Below, one piece after another: positions 1 through 11,134 of a stretch of DNA of 48,160 bases (its first letter is position 1; every line of letters begins with the position of its first letter). Under the pieces are notes generated by a model. That model worked only from the letters and a program-made list of their open reading frames with translations, was not told the origin of the DNA and made no database searches. Position numbers and translations under genes: made by a program. The stretch is from Zygnema cylindricum (Eukaryota > Streptophyta > Zygnematophyceae > Zygnematales > Zygnemataceae): contig JBBHKE010002445.1 of NCBI GenBank assembly GCA_037447655.1, forward strand, positions 165,442 through 213,601, given 5' to 3'.

Positions 1-97
1 TACTCAAACTGGAACGTTCTGTGTTCTTGGAACTGAGTACCGATAAGAGGCACCGCTTGATAGAGCTCTTAAAAGGATCGGATAGCCTAGCACTCTT

Positions 98-679
98 CTA
101 AGTGATGCGCCCACCAGAAGAATTTCCCCGTCGCTCTCGAACCACCTCTTGTAACCATCTCCTGCTACTCAGTGGTGGGCAGACCCGCCAGAAGCAAGTT
201 GAGGAGGCACTGTTACACTCCAAGAACCGCTGCGTAAACTCCATCACTGAAGTTCGTTGCTTCAATACTGCGATCTTATCTCTCGCCGCCTTCATCGTGT
301 TGACGGGCTGCCAAGTGTCACGGAGGAGTTGAACGAAGACCGCCCAGACGGGTGGTGACTCATCGTCCTCTACCAATGTTCTCCACCAAGCTCTCGCTGC
401 CCCTTTAAGAAGACCACCCGCGTAGTGAATCTTCTCACGATCCGATAGGCTAGGAAAATTCTCGAGATAGTTCGCCACGGAGAATAGCCATGAGTCAAGG
501 TTCTTGTGTCTTGCAAGGTCAAACTCATCGGGAAGCCTTAATTTCGGTCTCCTGGAGTCTCTATCTATGCCTCCATGAGGTCGCTCCCCTAGACGAGACT
601 CCAAGGCTGCAACGGTGTTACTTAACTGCGCGTTCTGTAATCTCACACTTTTCAACTCCCTGAGAACTTGCGCCAACAT
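98..679 (-). pseudogene. Gypsy gag capsid fragment (frameshifted)
   Basis: The frame of 193 codons starts with a Leu-rich, probably coiled-coil segment (residues 1-30), followed by a retrotransposon gag/capsid core with LDSWLFSVANYL, YAGGLLKGAARAWW and FTQRFLEC. This pattern belongs to plant Ty3/Gypsy gag proteins, which form the particle that packages the element RNA. After FTQRFLEC the expected helical capsid sequence is lost. Another frame continues with a Leu-rich stretch (CLLNLLLAGLP) that soon meets a stop, so a frameshift near 225 has broken the gene. The AUG lies about 50 bases downstream of the PBS, as expected for gag. No zinc knuckle is inside the window. Not a host gene. Confidence 0.75.
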
Positions 680-729
680 TTCTGTAGTGGATACGCCGTG
701 TCATCCATGCTGTTGAGTCACGGGTAACA

Positions 730-741
730 GCTCCGATACCA
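730..741 (-). promoter_or_regulatory. Primer-binding site, initiator tRNA-Met type
   Basis: The minus strand reads TGGTATCGGAGC one base after the LTR end. This differs by one base (G for A) from TGGTATCAGAGC, the usual plant site that pairs with the 3' end of initiator tRNA-Met to prime reverse transcription. Confidence 0.8.
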
Positions 742-742
742 G

Positions 743-1233
743 TGTAAAAGAGGCCACAATACACCACAACAGGTCACAGTGCACAGCGGAAAACACCAAG
801 GATCTTCCCGTAGCAACAGCAGAGCACACAGAACTCACAAACAAGGTTGCGCTTAATTACTTGAAAGAGAGTACAAGGTTGCGCTAACTGTGTAAGTCTA
901 CTTCAGGTCTCATTCACTAGGTCTTACTCGACTATTTAAACTAACTAAGTGCTAGTCAACCTAGTACTATACAGTTGTACACGTGGACCGTCACGGTCAA
1001 CCGAGATCTATCCAAAACTTCCTTCTAGAACTATACAGCTCAATCTACATTCTGCGGCGTTGCTATGCTGCGCCGCTACGCTGCTGCGCTACTAAGTTGC
1101 TACGCCGCTAAGTTGCTATGTTGCTATGCTGCTATGCTGCGCTGGTCTGGAATCGCAGCTGGGCTGCTCTGGAATCGCAACTATAGCAGCCTAGCCCTAG
1201 CCCCTAAGTACCCAATTCTGTAACCCTGTTACA
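743..1233 (-). repeat. 5' LTR of the left-edge Gypsy element
   Basis: The right boundary is set at the start TGTAACAGGG and the left at the end CTTTTACA, giving a 491-bp LTR with 5-bp terminal inverted ends (TGTAA/TTACA). The left end is firm because it abuts the PBS; the right end is inferred from the motif. The interior at 1060-1145 is a short GC-rich array of units like gctatgctgc. The partner LTR is outside the window, so no target-site duplication can be tested. Confidence 0.6.
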
Positions 1234-2638
1234 GCTAGTGGCGCGAAAATACCATGTGTAGTATAATGATTGATAAACTCCAAGTCAAAATCTATGCTAA
1301 AAGTGACGTTTTTTACCTTAATGTGAGGATATTTACAAAAAAAAAAACTACTAAAAAAACACGACGGTAAGTTATTTGAGTACATCGGAACGACAAGTAA
1401 AAGACAAAAATGAAACGTGAAAACCACACGTTGCGGGAAGCAATCTATAAAGGAAAATAGTGCGGAAAAACGAACACTAAGACAAGGACAAACTTATGAA
1501 GTACTTTGAACGAACACTACATACACAAATCTCAACAAAATAGTGTACCCAAAAAAAGACTTAATCTCTACTGAACGCCAAAAATTCCTCTAACTTGCAA
1601 AGCACACTAATGGAATTTCGTAACACCTTGACGATCCATAACAACAACATTGGATAAAGGTAGCATAAATGTTTGCATGTGTTAAAATAGAATGTAACGA
1701 GATAAATAAATAAGGAGGTAAGTGACACCTCTTCTAAAAATAATGTAAACCATAAGTACGGAGAAACGTATTCGAAGCAACTTCCAAACAACGAACTATC
1801 TCGACCTCCTTTATTAATGAATTCATTCATATCATCACAATGTATATCACCACGTTTCTCCCTAAAATCATCACGTGCAACCACTCCAACATGCAGAGTT
1901 GCAGAGTTGCTTTTACAGTATGTTGGATAACAACTAAAAATGAGGTAAGGTTTAGTGTTATCAAAATGCGACAAACACCATTAAAAAAAAAGTGGCAATA
2001 TGTTGTGAAGGAATCACATGTGGAACTTACCGTCGACATAATACTTCCCTCCCCTATGCAACTGGGGCAATAATGTCACGAATACGGGTGTGTATGAATT
2101 ATGTAAGTTAAACTTGTTTGTTTCTCGCATTTAATCTTGAGGAGAGGGATTTCTTTTCAAGTCAATTGGAAGCTAACGGATAGGTCATTGAAGGGAAGAA
2201 GGCAAAAGCGAAAGCAAAAGATCGAATTGCGCGTTAATGTAGAATGGTGAATAAAGTATTTAAAGAAGGACGCATTAAGTAGTGCCCAAAGAAAGAGAAA
2301 AAAATGAAAAAGTGATGTCTTTGTTGGTTACCTTGGGATGGAAAACCCATGTGGGTATCAAGACAGTAAAAGAACAAAAAAAAACATTTATAGACTAAGA
2401 GAGTAAAGAAAGTAGGAAAAGAAACAAATAAGACAACCATAGCTAAAATCCAAGCCACTATCAGCTCAGAAAGAGAAGTATGGTTTTTTTAGGGTTTTTA
2501 TTAACCCATGATGCAGAAATAGCATTGGTAACATCGATTTAAAGTGGATTAATTTGCGCCAAGTTAGCAATTTTAAAAATATTTCGCCAGTCGATTCAAG
2601 GTTGTCATGTTATCCGCGATATTGATCGAGTCAAACAC
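1234..2638. other. AT-rich intergenic stretch, nothing recognised
   Basis: All reading frames are short, low in complexity and without family motifs. I see no inverted terminal repeats or tandem array. It may contain decayed transposon sequence. Confidence 0.5.
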
Positions 2639-2646
2639 CTAACAAT

Positions 2647-2857
2647 TAGTGTTGGGTATCGGGTAGTTTCATATCGCGATAATTTCGATATTCGATATAT
2701 CGAATATCGATCGAGAAGATTCCTCGATATATCGTACCGGGACCAACATAAATTATCGCGATATATATCGCAAAAATTGCGTGTCCGTACAGTCAGAGTA
2801 CGGAAAACCGTACGAAAAAGCGTACGGAGAATCGTACGAAAAATCGTACGGATATTT

Positions 2858-2898
<41 letters not shown>

Positions 2899-3097
2899 CG
2901 CGGGAACGCTCAGTGGGGGGGGCGGTTTTGAAAAAAAAATCTAAAATTTTCATTTTCGATATATCGTCGATACGATATATCGACGATATATCGCGATAAT
3001 TTGAAATTCGATATATCGAAGCGATATATCGAATATCGGGTACATGAAATTCGATATATTTCGAATATCGGCAATGGGTCCTCGATACCCAACACTA
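2647..3097. mobile_element. Non-autonomous hAT-type MITE, 451 bp
   Basis: Perfect 15-bp terminal inverted repeats, TAGTGTTGGGTATCG and its complement, are flanked by a perfect 8-bp target-site duplication CTAACAAT (2639-2646 and 3098-3105). An 8-bp duplication and a YAGTG-like end are hallmarks of the hAT superfamily. The subterminal parts are packed with cgatatatcg motifs in both directions. The middle holds a run of cgtacgg-type motifs and a pure C tract of roughly 38 bases (2860-2897). There is no coding capacity; transposase must come from elsewhere. Related 455-456 bp copies occur at 11135, 14237 and 22254. Confidence 0.9.
2860..2897. repeat. Poly-C tract inside the MITE
   Basis: An unbroken run of C of about 38 bases, bounded by attttg and gcgcggg. 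Its exact length may be a sequencing or assembly estimate. Such a tract could form a G-quadruplex on the minus strand. Confidence 0.8.
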
Positions 3098-3105
3098 CTA
3101 ACAAT

Positions 3106-4016
3106 GACGTCATTACGGTGACACTGCTGTAGAATTACTATTTTATTCCTAAGCGATGATGATTGGACGACAGCGTACTTAACTGCAAACACTAGCATGA
3201 CTACATGTAACCGTCGTTCCCGGTCTATTACGGAGTCGTCATGATTCCTTATGTTTCCGGGTAATAGCGCGAGGTCCACTGTTGGCCACTTTGTTATACC
3301 GTACAGTTTTGTACACGTTCTGTCGGTATGAAATGTTATTTTTCGTTCGAATTTTGTTGAAACTTTGGGTCTTTGCCGGCTCCAATTTCAATTCAAAACC
3401 TACTCTCATAGCCTATACCCACCGGAGCATTTGTAACATTTTGCCCATTCCGATGATTTTCCGAAAACTCATCGGAAAACGGGTCTTGTTCACACCAAAA
3501 TCTTGGCACGTAACTCCGATTGAAGGTGTCACGTGACACGTCACACGCTTCGACGTCATCAAACATAGGCGCGAAAACAAACCTGCAGTTTTTCAAACTT
3601 ACTAAAAACGTCCCCCTCTTCCCTTCCGCCCCCCTGTTCCCCTCTGCTCCATCGCTCTCCATCTCTAAAGTACAGCTCTTTCTTCCCGTCACCTGTCCAT
3701 TTGTCCATTTTATTTGGTCCCTCCTATCGACCAGTTCGTATTTTTGTTCTTCCTCCTTTGTCTACAATTAACTCCAACCTGGTTACAATCACTATGCATC
3801 TTTTTTTAAAACATTTTTTAGGGTTTCAAACCTAGCAACGTTACTTCTTTTGATCTGATATTCCTTTATCCGATTTAAGGACATTTGGAAAAACACTTTG
3901 CGGGCTACAAGGTATATAATTTCTGGACGATAATGTGCCGTTTAACTATAAAACATGTTATCTTAAAGAAACCCTAACCCTAATTAAAATCCTAACTTAG
4001 TAGAATGAAGTTATTT
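3106..4016. other. Intergenic stretch without recognised gene
   Basis: Short open frames only. The sequence ctcatagcctataccca near 3405 resembles the complement of 7499-7515, next to the inverted-repeat element. This hints at a shared dispersed repeat, but the match is too short to define one. Confidence 0.4.
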
Positions 4017-4320
4017 AAAGATATATCTATGAAAATATATATCTATTATTTCTATGTATATATATACATATATAATAGATATATATCTATATCTCTCTCT
4101 CTCATACTATTATTTATGAGTGTACCTTACTCTATCTAACATATTATTGTATTAGATACTATATTACTTAGACAAAAAAAAATTGTATTTTTAGATAAAA
4201 AAACTGCAAATTGAAAAATGAAAACAGAAAACTGCAAAACTGAAAACTGAAAACTGCAAACTACAGAGTATACATATATATATATATAAAATATAATATA
4301 ATATAGAAAAAAAAACTGCA
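4017..4320. repeat. AT-rich simple repeats
   Basis: Runs of atatatctat, (tc)n and (ta)n at 4017-4105 and 4268-4305, plus several diverged copies of a motif like ctgcaaactgaaaa at 4200-4360. Low-complexity DNA, no gene. Confidence 0.7.
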
Positions 4321-4437
4321 AATTGAGAATTGAACACAGAAAACTGCAAAACTGAAAACTACAAACTAGTAATAGTGTGACAGAAAAATAGTGTGGCAGT
4401 GCGGCAGTGTATTACTTTAATTACATAAGATAATTAT

Positions 4438-4608
4438 CTCTCTCTCTCCCTCTCCCTCCCTCCCCCTTCCATGACCCCCTCCCTCTCCCTCTCCCTCCCT
4501 CTCTCCCTCCCCTTTCGTCTCCCTCTCCTTCTCCCTCTTCCTCTCCCTCTCCGACTCCCTCTTTTTTTCGCTCTCCCTCTCTCTCTCCCTTCGCCTCTCC
4601 CTCACTCT
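4438..4608. repeat. CT-rich microsatellite (tctccc)n
   Basis: Nearly pure pyrimidine tract built from variants of tctccc and tctctc. Reading frames through it (Arg/Glu-rich on one strand, Leu/Ser/Pro-rich on the other) are products of the repeat, not genes. Confidence 0.9.
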
Positions 4609-4839
4609 CTATGTATATACATTTTACATACATATTATATACATACACATCTATCTTTTCGTACGAGGGTGAATATTTTATTTTGCAATATAAAAACTTT
4701 TTGATTCAAAAAAATTCTCACAAAAAAAAAATAGTACAAATTGTAAGGAGAAAAACACAACTGGTAAAAATGACAAAAAAAGTCATCAAATAATTTGAAG
4801 AGAAAACCACAAACGTATACTTCTATGACTACCGTTAAA

Positions 4840-6330
4840 AATTGTACAATACCTGTAATACCACTACTACCACTATTTATATATACGTATACAAAATTTA
4901 CTAATACTCATTGTAGAAAGTAATAAGGTGCTAATACTAATTAAAACGGTAAAGAATTGTACTGATCTTAATTGTATATTAATTGTATATTGATTGTACA
5001 AAAATACATGTGCCAGTACTAGTTATCCATACTAATAGTTGTGCCATTATATAAACTGTTTTACGTACTAATTATATAGATTAGTCATATGATATTCATA
5101 CATAAAACTGTCATAACACTAATTATAGACCCTGAAAACTGTACTGATACGAAATGTACAGTCTAATAAGTGTATTATTACTAATTCTACAGACTGTGTT
5201 AATACAATTGATACAAACAAATACCTGTAATAATACTGCTTATACATTACTACCAACTGTACTAACACTAATTATACACGGTAATAACTGTACGAGCACT
5301 AATTATATAGACTAGTAACTGGATTGTACTAGTAATAGTAATTCAAACTAATAACAGTGCTAAATGTAATTATACAGACTAATAGCTATGCTAATACTGA
5401 TTACACGGACTAATTACTTTACTAATACTGATTATACATACTAAAAAGTGTACTAGCACTAATTTTATATACAAAAATCTTTACAAGTATGTATTATATA
5501 GACTAACAACTTTAATTATACTAATTACACAAACCAAAATCTGAGTTAATACTTATTATACGTACAAATAACTGTAAAAATTCTGATTATATAATAATTG
5601 TCCTAATACTAAGTATACATTACTGAAAAGTGTCCTAACACTAATTATGCAAAACTGATAACTGCAATAACACTAATTATATAGAATAGTAACTGTACCC
5701 ACACTAACTATACAGAAGTATAGCTGTACAAACACTAATTATACAAACAAAAACGGTGCTAACTCTAATTATACGGACTAATACCTGTAAAAATACTAAT
5801 ATACAGACTAATAACTTTTCTAATACCAATAGTACTGTTCTTATACTAATTATACATACTAATAACTGTGTTAATATCAATTAAACAGTATTTAAATCTG
5901 TACTAACAATAATTATACAGTCTAATAATTGTGACAATACTAATTATACAAACCAATAACCGTAATAACACGGATTACTGATTATAAACACTACTAACGG
6001 CACTAATACATATTATACCCTAAATCTAATTATACGCTAAACCTAATTATATAGGTAACCAACTAGACCAAAACTGATTATACAAACTACTAACAGTAAA
6101 ACACTAGTAATACATACTGAAAACTGTACTAATACTTATTATTCCACTAATAACTCTACTCATTCTCCTGTCACAGTATAATAAATGTACCAATACTAAT
6201 TTTAAAGACTCATACTGATTATACATAAACATAACTTTAAAAATACTGATTATGCGTACTATTAGCTGTGCTAATACTGACTGTACTAATACGGTTTTTA
6301 GGTACGAAAAACTAGACTAACATTAACTAT
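4840..6330. repeat. Degenerate 31-bp minisatellite, about 1.5 kb
   Basis: The region is a tandem array of roughly 48 diverged units of about 31 bp, on the pattern actaataactgtactaatac followed by taattatacag. At 5409-5470 adjacent units can be read off at exactly 31 bp. Units differ by substitutions and small indels, so the array is old. No frame is open through it, and no unit is conserved enough to look coding. Confidence 0.8.
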
Positions 6331-6960
6331 ACACAAATAATAAATATGAATAATTATTATTAATACAATTTTGAGTCTGAATAATTAGTAGCAGTATAGT
6401 TATTAGCCTGTTAAATTATTGTTAAATTATTATGAGTACAGTAAACATCAAAAAAATAAGTGACTATTGCCACTATGGCCACAAAAAGACATCACAAATT
6501 CCCAGAAAACAACAAAAGACATCATCTCTGTAAAGGCAGAAATACAATAGAACATAGAATGAAAAATCCTTAAAAAAAAAAAAAAATAAAAACTGGCAAA
6601 AAAGTAAAAGGAAAAACATAACTACGGACCCAAAAAAACAACGACTCCCATTGCCGAATTTTGTTTGGGCCACTTTGGCCTGAAAAATGACAAAAATTAA
6701 AGCCATGTCCCCCTCAGAAATAAATACATACAAGAAAAGAAAAGGAAAAAAAAAAAACGGGAAAAAAAACAAACAAATCACAGCAGGTCCAGCAAAGAGA
6801 TCAATTTTGGTATCCGATAAGTGGACAATGACGACTCTAAAAATAAATAAACAAAAAAATAATTTTTTTTTTAAAAAAGGTAAAAAAACAAATTAACAAA
6901 CAAGTGAGAAACAACAAAAAATCGATAATTAAATGAAAACTAAGAGATGCATAAATCTTA
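6331..6960. other. A-rich intergenic DNA
   Basis: Poly-A and poly-T interruptions with short Lys- or Phe-rich frames. No gene or transposon end is visible. Confidence 0.5.
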
Positions 6961-7026
6961 CCGCAGGTCCGGCAAGGAGAGAAGTTCCGTTATCCGCAGG
7001 TCCGGCAAGGAGAGAAGTTCCGTTAT
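6961..7026. repeat. 33-bp perfect direct repeat, two copies
   Basis: Two adjacent identical 33-bp units that begin ccgcaggtccggc and end gttccgttat (6961-6993, 6994-7026). Confidence 0.9.
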
Positions 7027-7059
7027 CGGCAATCGCAGAGCATCCGGTTTTGCAATAAC

Positions 7060-7208
7060 TTGGCAGGAGGGAGGGAGGGAGGGAGAGAGAGGGAAAGGGG
7101 GGGGGAGGGAGAGAGAGATAATAAGAGAGAGAGAGAGGGAGAGAAGGAGACAGAGAAAAAGAGAACGGGAGAGAGAGAGGGGGAGAGACGGTAAGAGAGA
7201 GAGATGGA
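7060..7208. repeat. GA-rich microsatellite
   Basis: Purine tract of gaga, ggga and gggg units. It lies opposite in strand sense to the CT tract at 4438. Confidence 0.9.
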
Positions 7209-7512
7209 GATAATGAATGTTAGAAGAACGACGACAGTGGTTCAAAAGTCCTGTAGCTTATTCGCGCGAATACAATGAAGTAGCCGTTCGGATGTTTTTT
7301 TCCAACGTCAGCTTTTCGGGTTACCGTTGGCCTATTTCACAGAAAGACGCAACTTTTACCCTACTTCAATATCCCGCAATATTTTGAGGAAGGTCGTTTG
7401 TACGGTTTTCCGAGAACTTACGAAATCTACAAAGTCGGTGCTCAAAAAGCCGTACATTATTCGAACGTCCGTCTCTTGCGGAAGTGAATTTTTTTCCAGT
7501 GGGAATAGGCTA
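7209..7512. other. Short intergenic stretch, nothing recognised
   Basis: No family motif, repeat or transposon end is visible. It leads directly into the inverted-repeat element. Confidence 0.4.
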
Positions 7513-8857
7513 TGACTTAGGCGCTAGCGCCCAACCAAAATACGTATTCGCTTATCATACTTTATTGCCAAAAAAGCGGGAGGAGGCCACGATATCATGG
7601 TTACCGCACCGATCTTCAGCACAGAATGGCCAAAAACTCACGCATAGAATAGGATTGCAGTTTCTTGATTCCTAAAAGCATGATTTGGCAAGCATCAATG
7701 TCTTTACCAGACGCACATGTCCGTACAGTTAATAGACCGAAGGTACAAATTAAAATAGAAGACCTGTCACATGTCACCCGTCGTCTTTCCTCTCCCTCCG
7801 TTGCCCCCTGCTAAGTGCTTGTACGCCCTTTCTCACCCTCCTGCTGCCTTCTTTCTTTTTCCTCCTCTGCTCTCCTCCCCTCTCCGCCTCACTTCTCTCT
7901 GCCATGGGTCATACTTAGCTTCCCTCCTTACGTTCAGGAGTCCTACGTGGGAATTATACGGGGCGAAAGCTTGGGTTGCTTGTCATTTTTCTTGTGGAGT
8001 ATTGGTTTTAATTTCAAAGGTGCGTCGGTGGTGGTTAACTTCGTTTTTCCGGTTCAAAACTTCCGCTCTACGCTTTTTTCACTCGTTTTCTTACATTTTG
8101 TTTATTAGGGTTCACCTATTCTTGCGTCACCATCAAGCTATTACCTTAGTCCCACGCATTTTACCGCATCTCCCAGTTTATAATTTATTTTTTATGCGTG
8201 CAATTGTACCAAGTTAACTTAAGTATTTCATAGGTTGTACTAGAGGTTTGGTATTTGATGTACTATTCTGACCAGCCTTTACAGAACGAATTGTTCGAAA
8301 TAATAATTTCCGTTACAAATAGCAAAGCACTCCAGTATACTTGCATTGCTTGAACACTATTTATACCCTGTCATTGTGTTTGATGTGCAATTAATGTCAA
8401 TCTAAGTTTTTTAAACAACCATTCTTATCAAACGCTCCGTAATATTGCATCATTACATCGCCCCGGATATCTTTTGATCACGGTGAACTGAATTTTGCTC
8501 ATTTCAAGTATTAGTTTGAACTTATTTTTGGCGGTAAATATTAGGGTTTTCCATCATAGAGAAAATAAAAATCATTGAAATTGAAAATAATGTGAGGATA
8601 TTTTAAATTTCAGCCTGTAACGTAATTTTGGTATAATAAATTTTCGGATTATAGACAAGAGTTTTTTGTAGCAAATGCATCAAAAATCCCTTCAAACCCC
8701 GAAACCTTCAAAAAAAAGTCAGAAAACCTCAAACCCTGAAAACCCCTAATAGTCCAAAACTTTGTTTTGCCTCTTTTCTTTTTCATTTACTTCTCTATGT
8801 TTAAATATATAAATGTTGAATTTTGACATGCATTTTTCTCATTGCTGTCGTAAGTTA
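7513..8857 (+). repeat. Left arm of the long inverted repeat
   Basis: Contains the CT-rich block at 7780-7905 and ends with tgctgtcgtaagtta, mirrored at 9330-9345. The open frame around 7771-8217 also appears in the other arm but is interrupted there, so it is unlikely to be a gene. Confidence 0.75.
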
Positions 8858-9329
8858 GTATTTTTCAGCCACGTCATTGGGAACTAAATTATTATTAAAA
8901 ACACTAATCAAGACCTCACGTAATAATTTCGCTACTCCATAACAATTCACGGTGTAGCTTAGCGATATGTATAACATAACATACCATAGGAAAACATACG
9001 ACATGATATCAGATAATGTCACATCGTATCATACAATATCATAATCATATCATCCCGTCGCAAAATACAGCAAAGGAAAGGTCGTAAATAATCATGTGAA
9101 AACCGCACGAGCTGTTTTTGTACAACATTTTAAGTATTTTCTTTTTTATATTTTGTTGCAAAATTAGTTTATAAAACCAGAAAGAAATAAAACAAACACT
9201 GAAAAAAAAATGGAAAATGAGAAACATTTTACGCAAACAACTTTATGATACATACAGTGGGCAGATTAAATTTACAAAAAGTTAAAATTTTATATTTTTT
9301 GTTAAAAAGCGAAAAGCAAAAGAAAAAAA
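8858..9329. other. Central spacer of the inverted repeat
   Basis: AT-rich sequence with several atcatatcat-like motifs and no similarity between its two halves. No coding potential was recognised. Confidence 0.5.
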
Positions 9330-10699
9330 TAACTTACGACAACAATGAGAAAAATGCATGTAAAAAACCAGCATTTATATATTTAAACATAGAGAAGTAC
9401 ACGAAAACATAAAAAAAAGGTAAAACAAAGTTTTGGAACTATTAGGGATTTTTAAAGGTTTAAGGTTTTCTAACTTTTTTTAAGGTTTTAGGGTTTGAAG
9501 GGGTTTTTGGTGCATCTGGTACAAATAACTTTTGTCTATAATCCGAAAAAATCTTATACCAAAATTACAGTACAGACTGAAATTTCAAATATCCTCACAT
9601 TATCTTCAATTTCAATGATTTTTTTTATTTTCTCCATGATGGAAAACCGTAATATTTATTGCCAAAAAATAGTTTAAACTAATACTTGAAATAAACAAAA
9701 TTCGGTTCATCGTGATCAAAAGATATCCGGGGCGATGTAATGATGCAATGTTACACAGCGTTCGATAAGAAAGGTTGTTTAAAAAACTTGAATTGACATT
9801 AATTGCGCATCAAACATAATGACAAGGTATAAATAGTGTTGAAGCAATGCAAGTATACTGGAGTGCAATGCTATTTGTAACGAATTTTTTTATTTCAAAC
9901 AATTTGTTATGTAAATGTTGGTAAGAATAGTACATCAACTATCAAACCTCTAGTACAACATCTAACATACTTAAGTTAACTTGGTACAATTGCACGCATA
10001 AAAAAAAATTATAAACTAAGAGATGCGGTAAAATTGCGTGGGACTAAGGTAATAGCTTGATGGTGATGCAACAATAGGTGAACCCTTATAAGCCGAATGT
10101 AAGAAAACAAGTGAAAAATACGGAAGCGGAAGTTATAAACCGGAAAAACGAAGGTAACCACTACTGACGCACCTTTGAAATTAAAATTGATACTCCACAA
10201 GAAAGATGATAGCCAACCTAGGCTTTCGCCCCGTATAATTTCCACATAAGACTTCGAATGTAAGGAGGGAATCTAAGTACTACCGATGGCAGAGAGAAGT
10301 GAGGCGGAGAGGGAGAGGAGAGAGAAGAGGAGAAAAGAGAAAGAACGAGAAAAAAGAAAAAAGGCAGCAGGAGGGTGAGAAGGGGCGGACAAGCACTTAG
10401 CAGGAGGCAGCGGAGGGAGAGGAAAGACGACGGGTGACATGTGACTGGTATTGTATTTTAATTTGTACCTTTGGTCTACTAACTGTGCGGACATGTGTGT
10501 CTGGTAAAGACATTGATGCATGCCAAATCATGCTCTCGAGGACTCAAGAAACTGCAGTTCTATTCTATGCGTGAATTTTTGGCCAGTCTGTGTTGAAGAT
10601 CAGTGCGGTTATCATGATATCGTGGCCTCCTACTGCTTTTTTGGCAATAAAGTATGATAAGCGCATATGTATTTCGGTTGGGCGCAAGCGCCTAGGTCA
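9330..10699 (-). repeat. Right arm of the long inverted repeat
   Basis: Inverted counterpart of 7513-8857. The outermost part (10640-10699) mirrors the aataaagtatgataagcg and ggttgggcgc features of the left arm. Confidence 0.75.
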
Positions 10700-10944
10700 G
10701 TTTGTCAAGGATACAATTTTTGTACACAACACAAATTCGGTGTGTACGTAGATAGCCCAATGTTGAACAAGGTGACGTAGACGTTGCGCCTAACCAAAAT
10801 GACGCATGGGCTGATCATTTTCCTAAAGCTCACTTCTATCTATTTTGACAAATGTTGCATCCGAAATCGAAGAATCAGATCTGGCGGGTGAGGTTTGATA
10901 ATATGCTTGAAACGCGTAAGAGAACAGCTGTAACAAAAATCAGG
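10700..10944. other. Flank of the inverted-repeat element
   Basis: Mostly unremarkable. The stretch gttgcgcctaaccaaaat at 10784-10801 resembles the terminus of the inverted-repeat element (gcgcccaaccaaaat) and may be a fragment of a related copy. Confidence 0.4.
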
Positions 10945-11127
10945 CACAGGTGAAAACTGACGGCCATATGTGCCGCGGGAATTAGGTTTTGGAACTGTTG
11001 TCGACCACAGGTGAAAAATGACGGCCATTTGCGCCGAGGGATATAGGTTTGGGAACTGTTGTCGACCACATGTGAAAACTGACGGCCATTTGTGCCGTGG
11101 GAACTAGGTTTCGGAACGTTTGTCGAC
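10945..11127. repeat. 61-bp tandem repeat, three units
   Basis: Three units of exactly 61 bp (10945-11005, 11006-11066, 11067-11127). Each begins caca(g/t)gtgaaaa, contains tgacggccat and ends gtcgac. Units differ at several positions. The array stops where a hAT MITE has inserted. Confidence 0.9.
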
Positions 11128-11134
11128 CATTTGG

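Larger units (their letters stand above)
1..1233 (-). mobile_element. Ty3/Gypsy retrotransposon, 5' LTR and gag end
   Basis: This is the 5' part of an LTR element read on the minus strand, entering from the left window edge. From right to left it shows an LTR that starts TGTAACA and ends TTTTACA, one spacer base, a primer-binding site, and a gag reading frame. The order LTR, PBS, gag and the type of gag indicate Ty3/Gypsy. The pol region lies outside the window, so the clade cannot be told. It is unlike the Gypsy element at 38-45 kb: the gag proteins share no obvious motif. Confidence 0.8.
7513..10699. mobile_element. Long-inverted-repeat element, about 3.2 kb
   Basis: Two arms of about 1.35 kb face each other: 7513-8857 and 9330-10699. 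They match almost end to end in inverted orientation, with scattered substitutions and small indels. The outer ends read tgac(c/t)taggcgc, then a near-palindrome ending gcgcccaacc, and the arms share a distinctive CT-rich block (7771-7905, against 10275-10440). The 470-bp centre is AT-rich and non-coding. The structure fits a foldback or long-TIR Mutator-like non-autonomous transposon. No target-site duplication was found, so two inverted insertions of one repeat remain possible. Confidence 0.65.

Noticed and set aside
730-741. A tRNA gene at the PBS
   Set aside because: Only the 12-base complement of a tRNA 3' end is present, as expected for a primer-binding site.
4417-4704. Arg/Glu-rich and Leu/Pro-rich frames at the CT tract
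   Set aside because: Products of (tctccc)n repetition; no conserved motif and no initiation or splice context.
4840-6330. CRISPR-like array
   Set aside because: Units are contiguous and diverged with no unique spacers, and the genome is eukaryotic.
7771-8217. A 148-codon frame in the left inverted-repeat arm
   Set aside because: Its counterpart in the other arm is broken at different places, so it is not conserved as protein.
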